From: Wenzhouxiangella sp.
GTDB taxonomy: Bacteria > Pseudomonadota > Gammaproteobacteria > Xanthomonadales > Wenzhouxiangellaceae
DNA: 12,910 nt
Reading direction: 5' to 3'
NCBI GenBank assembly: GCA_007127425.1
Contig: SKZJ01000090.1
Coordinates: 1-12,910 of the forward strand
The stretch's first letter is position 1. Every line of letters begins with the position of its first letter. The position numbers and the translations under genes were made by a program. Shown one piece after another: positions 7,995 through 12,910 of this stretch. Under the pieces are notes generated by a model that saw nothing but the letters and a program-made list of their open reading frames with translations, was not told the origin of the DNA and made no database searches.

Positions 7995-8019
7995 AGCGCG
8001 GGGCCTTGCGGCCCGCGCT
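7995..8019. repeat. GC-rich inverted repeat abutting the dcw -35 element
   Basis: The arms AGCGCGGGGCC (7995-8005) and GGCCCGCGCT (8010-8019) pair over 10 bases with one bulged G around a TTGC loop. The structure ends only 2 bases from the TTGACA. In RNA entering from ppnN it would fold into a stable hairpin, but no U tract follows, so it is not a standard intrinsic terminator. It may insulate the promoter or be incidental in GC-rich DNA. Confidence 0.55.
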
Positions 8020-8023
8020 CTGG

Positions 8024-8093
8024 GAGACGGGAGACGGGTGACGGGTGACGGGTGACGGGTGACGGGTGACGGGAGACGGGAGACGGGAGACGG
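8024..8093. repeat. Ten-copy heptamer tandem array (GWGACGG)
   Basis: Exact 7-base units on the plus strand: two GAGACGG, five GTGACGG, three GAGACGG, 70 bases without interruption. Degenerate units continue to about 8123 (for example GAAACGA at 8110-8116 and GAAACGG at 8117-8123). The array contains GGG every 7 bases with 4-base loops, so the plus strand fits the general G-quadruplex pattern. It begins 31 bases upstream of the dcw -35. Heptamer arrays of this style are, from general knowledge, common in intergenic DNA of Lysobacterales and are prone to slippage. Confidence 0.9.
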
Positions 8094-8159
8094 AAAAAGC
8101 GGAAATCGGGAAACGAGAAACGGGGCCGGATCCGGTGGCCTTGTTTTAGCGTGGGCCGA

Positions 8160-8183
8160 CCAATGGCGAGATCCTGCCATTGG
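8160..8183. repeat. Perfect 8-bp inverted repeat in the ppnN-mraZ spacer
   Basis: CCAATGGC (8160-8167) and GCCATTGG (8176-8183) are perfect complements around an 8-base loop. A second, overlapping pair, CGGTGGCC (8133-8140) and GGCCACCG (8182-8189), would form an alternative larger stem. It lies about 70 bases after the ppnN stop and could end or stabilise that transcript, but no U tract follows on the minus strand. A dyad operator is another possibility. Confidence 0.5.
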
Positions 8184-8223
8184 CCACCGCGCACTGACCA
8201 TGCCCAGCCGCTCTCCCCCGTTT

Positions 8224-8244
8224 CACCTTTTACCTTTTACCTTT
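8224..8244. repeat. Three-copy YACCTTT heptamer
   Basis: CACCTTT (8224-8230) and two TACCTTT (8231-8237, 8238-8244) sit 10 bases after the ppnN stop. The period is again 7, although the sequence differs from the G-rich array 130 bases away. On the transcribed strand it reads as repeated AAAGGTA, purine-rich and not terminator-like. Confidence 0.7.
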
Positions 8245-8254
8245 CGTGCCTTAT

Positions 8255-9622
8255 TCAACCGACAATCCGATAACAGGGTTCGTACGGCTTGTCGCCGGGC
8301 AGTTTCATGCGGTGCTGGGCGACGAATCGTGTGAGCAGGTTGTCGAGCGAGGACATGATCTCGCGTTCGCCGCGAATCTCGAACGGACCTTGCTCGCGAA
8401 TGGCACGCACCCCGGCGGGCTTGACGTTGCCGGAAACGATCCCCGAAAACACGCGTCGCAGGTTGGCTGCCAGTTCATGGCTGGGCAGTTCGCGCGAAAT
8501 GGCCAGTTCAGCCATGGCCTCGTGGGTGGCTTCGAACGGCTGCTGGAAGACCTTGTCGACTTCCAGCTGCCAGTTGAAATAGAAGGCGTCATTGACCTCC
8601 ACTCGCCAATCTCGCGTCTGGCCCATGCCATTGGCCATCTGGCGCGCAACAGCGACCGGATCGTCAATGATGACGGTGTAGCGTCGCCGTGCGTCCTCGC
8701 CCAGGGTCAGACCGATGAAGTGATCGATTTCCTCGAAGTAATCCCGTGCCGATTCGGGACCGGTGAACACCAGAGGAAACGGCATGTCGGCATTGGCGGG
8801 ATTGAGCAGCACACCGAGCAGGTAGAGAATTTCCTCGGCCGTGCCGACGCCGCCGGGGAAGACGATAATGCCGTGCCCCATGCGAACAAAGGCCTCCAGT
8901 CGTTTTTCGATGTCGGGCAGGATCACCAGTTCGTTGACAATGGGATTGGGCGACTCGGCAGCGATGATACCGGGCTCCGAGACACCCACATAATGCCCTG
9001 GCAGCGTACGCTGCTTGGCGTGGCCGATGGTTGCCCCCTTCATCGGCCCCTTCATCGCACCCGGGCCACAGCCGGTACAGATATCCAGCCCCCGCAGCCC
9101 CATCTGGTAGCCGACGTCCTTGGTGTAGTCGTACTCCTCGGCACTGATCGAGTGACCGCCCCAGCACACTACCAGGCTGGGATCGCGCTCGGCTTCCAGC
9201 AGGCGCGCGTTGCGCAGGATCTCGAATACCGTATTGGTGATGCCTTCGGAACGCTTCAGGTCGAAATAGGGATTGGGCTTGATCTCGGTATGAAAGTAGA
9301 CGATGTCTCGCACCACCGCGGAGAGCAACTCGCGGATACCGTGAATCATCCGGCCGTCGACGAAGGCGCAGCCCGGGGCATTCTCCAGGTCGATACGCAT
9401 GCCGCGATTGACCTGGTGAATCTCCAGGCTGAAATCCCGGTACGCATTGAGCATGCGTTCGGCATCATCGCCCTGCTCACCGGAGTTGAGTACGGCCAGC
9501 GATACCTGTCGAAGCAACTCGCCGACTTCCTCGCTCGCGTCAGACAGGCGCGAGACCTCTTCGCGCGATAGCACCTTGAGGCTGCCGGCCGGGTAGATCC
9601 GCGTCGACACCTTCTCATCCAT
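8255..9622 (-). CDS. ppnN: PpnN (YgdH), nucleotide 5'-monophosphate nucleosidase, LOG family
   Basis: Cytoplasmic enzyme that, in E. coli, hydrolyses purine nucleoside monophosphates to base and ribose 5-phosphate and is stimulated by (p)ppGpp, trimming nucleotide pools in starvation. With the ATG at 9622 it has 455 residues (E. coli 454), collinear with the E. coli protein throughout. Landmarks: SLAVLNSG (41-48), AFVDGR (86-91), CWGGHSI (153-159), TGCGPGAM (183-190), LPDIEKRLEAFVR (235-247), the LOG signature FPGGVGTAEE (255-264), and FVAQHRMKLPG (433-443) in the C-terminal DUF3412-type domain. The start is ambiguous: neither 9622 nor the in-frame ATG at 9661 (468 residues) has a well-spaced Shine-Dalgarno sequence. 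9622 was chosen because similarity begins at RIYPAGS and the length fits. It stands alone between the receptor and dcw promoter; a functional link to either is not indicated. Confidence 0.95.
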   Translation of the reverse strand: MDEKVSTRIYPAGSLKVLSREEVSRLSDASEEVGELLRQVSLAVLNSGEQGDDAERMLNAYRDFSLEIHQVNRGMRIDLENAPGCAFVDGRMIHGIRELLSAVVRDIVYFHTEIKPNPYFDLKRSEGITNTVFEILRNARLLEAERDPSLVVCWGGHSISAEEYDYTKDVGYQMGLRGLDICTGCGPGAMKGPMKGATIGHAKQRTLPGHYVGVSEPGIIAAESPNPIVNELVILPDIEKRLEAFVRMGHGIIVFPGGVGTAEEILYLLGVLLNPANADMPFPLVFTGPESARDYFEEIDHFIGLTLGEDARRRYTVIIDDPVAVARQMANGMGQTRDWRVEVNDAFYFNWQLEVDKVFQQPFEATHEAMAELAISRELPSHELAANLRRVFSGIVSGNVKPAGVRAIREQGPFEIRGEREIMSSLDNLLTRFVAQHRMKLPGDKPYEPCYRIVG

Positions 9623-9691
9623 GCAGTCGCGCGACGTTTCGTGGATTGAATGATCGTTCATTGAATTACGGAAAAGTCCTTTGGAATGGCC

Positions 9692-9720
9692 ATTATGAGC
9701 GCCGGAAATGCAAACGGCCA
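9692..9720 (-). promoter_or_regulatory. Possible weak ppnN promoter
   Basis: CATAAT (9697-9692) matches five of six -10 bases. With a 17-base spacer the -35 would be TGGCCG (9720-9715), only three of six. The -35 would lie inside the stem-loop downstream of the receptor gene. Transcription would start near 9686, 25 bases before the ATG at 9661 and about 64 before that at 9622. This is a suggestion only; readthrough from the receptor gene is an alternative. Confidence 0.25.
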
Positions 9721-9741
9721 GCGCAGGGGCTGGCCGTTTGC
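9710..9741 (-). terminator. Strong stem-loop after the TonB receptor gene, probable terminator
   Basis: A perfect 13-bp stem (9710-9722 with 9729-9741) closes a 6-base loop, 47 bases after the receptor stop. On the minus strand it is preceded by an A-rich run and followed by ATTTCC, a short and imperfect U tract; on the plus strand it is followed by a T-rich stretch. The stem is stable enough to act as an intrinsic terminator for the receptor mRNA or to protect its 3' end. No plus-strand gene is present to use it in the other direction. Confidence 0.7.
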
Positions 9742-9758
9742 TTTCTTGTTGTTGTTCG

Positions 9759-9798
9759 TTCGACCAATCGGAACTCGATTCGACCAATCAGAACTCGA
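9759..9798. repeat. 20-bp tandem duplication across the TonB receptor stop codon
   Basis: Units 9759-9778 and 9779-9798 are identical except at one base (G at 9770, A at 9790). The gene-proximal unit holds the last Glu and Phe codons and the TGA. In the distal unit the same triplet reads CGA, so it carries no stop at that place. The duplication leaves the protein end intact because the stop lies in the first unit met by the ribosome. Confidence 0.9.
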
Positions 9799-12700
9799 AC
9801 CGGACACCGACCTGGGCACGCCAGCGCGATTCCCCGGTACCGTCCTGGCGACTTTCGTAGTCGCTGGCCTCGGTTCCACGATCAAGCCAACGGTACAGCA
9901 TCTGGCCGGTTTCGGGGTGCACACCCTCGAAAGCCACCGGACGCGCAGTCCAATTGAACGGGACCTGGTCGATCGCACCCCAGCTCGAGTTGAGCAGGTT
10001 GGTGAAGTTCTCGATATCGAAGAACAGCTGGCCGCGGAAGCGGTTGCCGAAGTCGAAGTCCTGCGCAATACGGATATCCATCTGAGTCACGTTGGAACTG
10101 CGCGTCGAGTTCTTGTCGATCACGCCGCCCTGCGCCCTGCTCAGGTCCGAGACGTTGCCGACCAGCTCGAAGAACGCGGCCTCACCGACCGGGTCCAGGT
10201 TGCCGCTGCGATCGACGAACAGCACGTCACCCCGGTTGGGTACGAACAACAGGTTGTTGTGGAACACGCCGTCGCCGTTCATGTCGCCGTCGAAAGCCCA
10301 TGAGAAGCGGCGACCGTCCCGGCGCTGCAGGTAGGTGCTGAAGCGGGTGGCGCCGAAATCGAACCAGTGGGCGGTGTACTGCCCCATCAGGTTGAAGCTG
10401 TTGCCGATCTCATAGATCGAACGACCCGCGATCTCTTCGTTGGTGTTGTACACCGGCTGGTTGCGGAAGCTCGAAATGGCACGCGAGGAGGTCCCCGAAG
10501 AAACATCGGTCGCGCTCATGTAATTGTAGGAGACGCGACCGAACAAGCTGCCCCAGTCGCCGATCCAGGTCTTGTCGAGCGAGACCGTGGCATTGGTGCG
10601 CTCACCCTGCGAGGTATTGCGCATCACGATCACGTTGTTGAAGGCCGGGTCGCGTCCGGTACGGGCTCCTGAGCGGGTGTTCGGGTTGGCCCAATAGTGA
10701 TTGCGGCCATCAGGCAGCTGGCCCTGTACGGGGCCGAGGTTTTCGTCGGTCCAGTACATGGAGTCGTTGACCCAGGTCTTGCTGACTTCCACGGTCAGGT
10801 TGGAACGCTCGATGCCGGGCAGTTCCATGTCCCAGCCCAGGTTGGCCTTCCATTCGGACGGCAGGTTGAAGCCGTCCTCGACCACGTCCACGTCCTGTGC
10901 CGGCGTGATGCCGCCCAGGCGCGGCTGTTGGGCCGGGTCGGGATTGATCATGAAGTTCGGGTCGAGGTCCGTACAACCGGTGGCATCGCCGCGCGAGTCA
11001 CAGGTGAACACATCAATGGTGCCGCCGGGGTTGGAGAACGGGTTGGTGATCCAGACGCCGGGATTGCGACCGCGGAACAGGCCCACACCACCGCGCAACT
11101 GGGCGTTGTAATCCAATGTGTCAGGCTGCCAGTTGAAGCCCAGCCGAGGCTGGATCAGGTTCTCGCCGTCGATGGTGCCGGTGTTACTGAAGCCGAAGGT
11201 CTGCTCGAACAGCTCGTTTCGCAACGGATCGTCGGATGTTCCGAAGGTCTCGAAGCGCAGGCCGTACTGCAGGGTCAGGTTCGAAGTCACCGACCAGTTG
11301 TCCTGGATGAACAGGCCCATCACATCCCAGGCAAAATCGGCACGCGGGAAGAACGGATCATTCGGATCGGCACTGACGCGCAGGCTGTAGCGCACGCCAT
11401 CGTTGCCGCTGGCGAAATCATCGATACTGTCGAAGCTGTAGGTACCCAGGCTGGACTCGACGAACAGGTTCGAATAATCCTCCTCGGTCCAGTCGAAGCC
11501 GAAATCGATGGAATGATCACCTGCAAAATAGTTCGCCTTCAAGAACACCTGGTTGGTGTCGACGTCGAGCTGGTTGGCATGGCGGAAACGTTCGGTACCG
11601 AACCGGACCGTGCCGGCATCGGTCTCGACTTCAACCTGCGGCTGCGGCGTGCCGATACCGAAGGCCGAGACGTAGTTGGCCGTGGTGGCACGCAACTCGG
11701 TGGACAGGTTCGTCGTCCAGTCGCTGAAGACCTGCAGCGTCCAGCTGTCGTAGTCGATGTCCTGGGTGTAGAAGCGCGAGGACAGGTCGAAGCCGAAGCG
11801 GCTGCGGCTGAAGTTGGACTCCGAGCCTTCCGATTGGGTGTAGCGGAGGCTGGCGCGGTGGTCGTTGGAGATCTGCCAGTCGAGCTTGGCGATCCAGTTG
11901 TCCTGCTCGGCGCGCGACAGCGGTGAGGAGGTATCACCCGGCTCGAAACCGAACCCGCGCGCAATACTGATGATCTCGTCGATCTCTTCGGGCGTGGCAT
12001 CGAAAACGGTCTGGGCCCCGCTGCTGCGCAGTCCGACCAGGTCCCCGGAAACATCGTCCTGGCGTGATTTCTCGTAGCCGACAAAGAAGAACAGGTTGTC
12101 GCGAATGATCGGACCGCTCAGGTAGGCGCCGTAAACCCAGTCGTCGAACTCGGGAAAATCGCCGCGGATCATGCTCTCGTCACGGTAATTTCCGTAGACG
12201 CGGCCGGAAAACTCGTTGCCGCCGCTCTTGGTCACCGAGTTGATGATGCCGCCAGTGCCGCCAGTCTGGGTGACATCGTAGGGGCTCATTTGTACCGAGA
12301 TCTGCTCGATCCAGTCAATGGCGATGGGCTGGCGGACGGCCGGCTGTGCGTCGGCGTTGAGACCGAATGCGTCGTTGGCGGTCACGCCGTCGATCATGAT
12401 GTTGTTGAAACGGTTGTGTCCACCGCCGACCGAGATCTCGTTGCGGCCGCGATCCACCACGGTAGCGCGCGGGTCGAGACGGATGTAGTCATTGATCGAA
12501 CGATTGATCGAAGCGAAATTGTCGATGCGTTCGGCACCGATGGTCGAACCGCTGCCCATGTTGTCGGGCTGGAAGATCGTAGCGATTCGCCGCCCGGCGA
12601 CGACCATGCGATCCACATCGTCCGAGTCGACTACCTGGAAATTGATCGTCTCGGTCTCGCCCAGACGAAGCTGAACGTTTTCGACGGTGTCTGTCTCGAA

Positions 12701-12910
12701 ACCCTCGCGGAAGGCGGTGATGCGGTAGGGGCCGCCAACACGCAGGCCGGTGACCTGGTAGCGTCCACCCTCGCGGGTATCGGTGAACCGGGTCGTGCCG
12801 GTCGGTTCGTGAACGATCTCGACGGTGGCACCGACCACCGGGTTGCCGTCCTGATCAAGCACCTGCCCCCCAAGACCGGATGCGACCTGCTGGGCCAGGA
12901 CCTGACCGGA
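9788..12910 (-). CDS. Oar-like TonB-dependent outer-membrane receptor (start beyond the right edge)
   Basis: Large outer-membrane beta-barrel transporter or adhesion receptor, 1040 codons visible. The first visible residues, SGQVLAQQVASG, look like the end of a signal peptide cleaved after VLA, so only the signal peptide start is missing. Next is a carboxypeptidase-regulatory-like (Ig-fold) domain, about 11-95 (GQVLDQDGNPVVGATVEIV); then MVVAGRRI, resembling a TonB-box region (about 102-109); a plug domain, about 110-228 (IMIDGVTAND, GGTGGIINSVTKSGG); and the barrel. Loop features include a Cys pair in FTCDSRGDATGC and FDGDMNGDGVFHNNLLFVP, a DxNxDG-like motif common in Oar-type receptors and possibly calcium-binding. 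It ends RFEF, the C-terminal aromatic needed for barrel assembly. Substrate unknown; no neighbouring gene hints at one. The GTG at 12862 is not the start because the frame continues upstream with signal-peptide-like sequence. Confidence 0.92.
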   Translation of the reverse strand, partial: SGQVLAQQVASGLGGQVLDQDGNPVVGATVEIVHEPTGTTRFTDTREGGRYQVTGLRVGGPYRITAFREGFETDTVENVQLRLGETETINFQVVDSDDVDRMVVAGRRIATIFQPDNMGSGSTIGAERIDNFASINRSINDYIRLDPRATVVDRGRNEISVGGGHNRFNNIMIDGVTANDAFGLNADAQPAVRQPIAIDWIEQISVQMSPYDVTQTGGTGGIINSVTKSGGNEFSGRVYGNYRDESMIRGDFPEFDDWVYGAYLSGPIIRDNLFFFVGYEKSRQDDVSGDLVGLRSSGAQTVFDATPEEIDEIISIARGFGFEPGDTSSPLSRAEQDNWIAKLDWQISNDHRASLRYTQSEGSESNFSRSRFGFDLSSRFYTQDIDYDSWTLQVFSDWTTNLSTELRATTANYVSAFGIGTPQPQVEVETDAGTVRFGTERFRHANQLDVDTNQVFLKANYFAGDHSIDFGFDWTEEDYSNLFVESSLGTYSFDSIDDFASGNDGVRYSLRVSADPNDPFFPRADFAWDVMGLFIQDNWSVTSNLTLQYGLRFETFGTSDDPLRNELFEQTFGFSNTGTIDGENLIQPRLGFNWQPDTLDYNAQLRGGVGLFRGRNPGVWITNPFSNPGGTIDVFTCDSRGDATGCTDLDPNFMINPDPAQQPRLGGITPAQDVDVVEDGFNLPSEWKANLGWDMELPGIERSNLTVEVSKTWVNDSMYWTDENLGPVQGQLPDGRNHYWANPNTRSGARTGRDPAFNNVIVMRNTSQGERTNATVSLDKTWIGDWGSLFGRVSYNYMSATDVSSGTSSRAISSFRNQPVYNTNEEIAGRSIYEIGNSFNLMGQYTAHWFDFGATRFSTYLQRRDGRRFSWAFDGDMNGDGVFHNNLLFVPNRGDVLFVDRSGNLDPVGEAAFFELVGNVSDLSRAQGGVIDKNSTRSSNVTQMDIRIAQDFDFGNRFRGQLFFDIENFTNLLNSSWGAIDQVPFNWTARPVAFEGVHPETGQMLYRWLDRGTEASDYESRQDGTGESRWRAQVGVRFEF

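Larger units (their letters stand above)
7904..8254. other. Repeat-rich spacer between ppnN and mraZ
   Basis: No believable gene lies in these 351 bases. From mraZ outwards they hold the MraZ boxes, the promoter, a GC-rich inverted repeat abutting the -35, a ten-copy heptamer array with a degenerate extension, a second inverted repeat, and a three-copy T-rich heptamer just after the ppnN stop. Short open frames read through the array, but they encode only low-complexity peptides rich in Ser, Pro, Val and Arg, set by the repeat, and lack ribosome binding sites. A clean U-tract terminator for ppnN is not visible. Confidence 0.8.

Noticed and set aside
8024..8123. CRISPR array
   Set aside because: Units are 7 bases and contiguous, with no spacers and no cas genes nearby.
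8126..8135. 10-base palindrome CCGGATCCGG as an operator
   Set aside because: Short palindromes are expected by chance in GC-rich DNA and no gene or promoter is placed to use it.
7949..8201. Two minus-strand frames of 70 and 81 codons with Ser-Pro-Val repeats
   Set aside because: The peptide repeats are only the heptamer array read in different frames; they overlap the promoter and lack ribosome binding sites.
8246..9571. 441-codon plus-strand frame opposite ppnN
   Set aside because: It lies wholly within the antisense of ppnN, which matches its family end to end.
9662..9787. N-terminal extension of ppnN up to the receptor stop
   Set aside because: It would be translated through the 13-bp stem-loop and the duplicated receptor end, and has no counterpart in E. 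coli PpnN.
10697..11926. 409-codon plus-strand frame opposite the TonB receptor
   Set aside because: Val/Gly/Glu-rich low-complexity shadow of the barrel-coding strand; nothing supports expression.

Overview
The window is GC-rich, protein-dense bacterial DNA. Every gene I can support lies on the minus strand, so transcription runs from right to left. The content points to a Gram-negative gammaproteobacterium: a dcw (division and cell wall) cluster, a meso-diaminopimelate-type MurE, a full-length PpnN close to the E. coli protein, and a large Oar-like TonB-dependent receptor. My best guess is the Lysobacterales (Xanthomonadales)/Wenzhouxiangella neighbourhood. That guess rests on the gene order, the heptamer repeats in the spacer and the receptor type, not on a database match.

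Layout from right to left, in transcription order. Positions 12910-9788 hold a TonB-dependent outer-membrane receptor whose first codons lie beyond the right edge. Positions 9798-9662 are a short spacer with a 20-bp tandem duplication that includes the receptor stop codon and a strong 13-bp stem-loop. Positions 9622-8255 encode PpnN, a nucleotide 5'-monophosphate nucleosidase of the LOG family. Positions 8254-7904 are a repeat-rich spacer with several period-7 arrays, two inverted repeats, a near-consensus sigma70 promoter and a phased array of MraZ boxes. Positions 7903-1 are the first eight genes of the dcw cluster: mraZ, rsmH, ftsL, ftsI, murE, murF, mraY and the 5' part of ftsW, which runs off the left edge.

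The dcw genes overlap by 1-7 bases or are separated by 3-4 bases, as expected for one translationally coupled transcript. MraZ represses the promoter; RsmH methylates 16S rRNA; FtsL and FtsI build the septal synthase; MurE and MurF complete the UDP-MurNAc-pentapeptide; MraY moves it to undecaprenyl phosphate; FtsW polymerises the lipid-linked product together with FtsI. murD, which normally lies between mraY and ftsW in gammaproteobacteria, is absent: only 3 bases separate the two genes.

I see no phage, transposon, CRISPR array or tRNA, and no clearly new multi-gene system. The points most worth following up are the missing murD, the five-box MraZ operator and the start codon it implies, the G-rich heptamer array upstream of the dcw promoter, and the duplication at the receptor stop codon.
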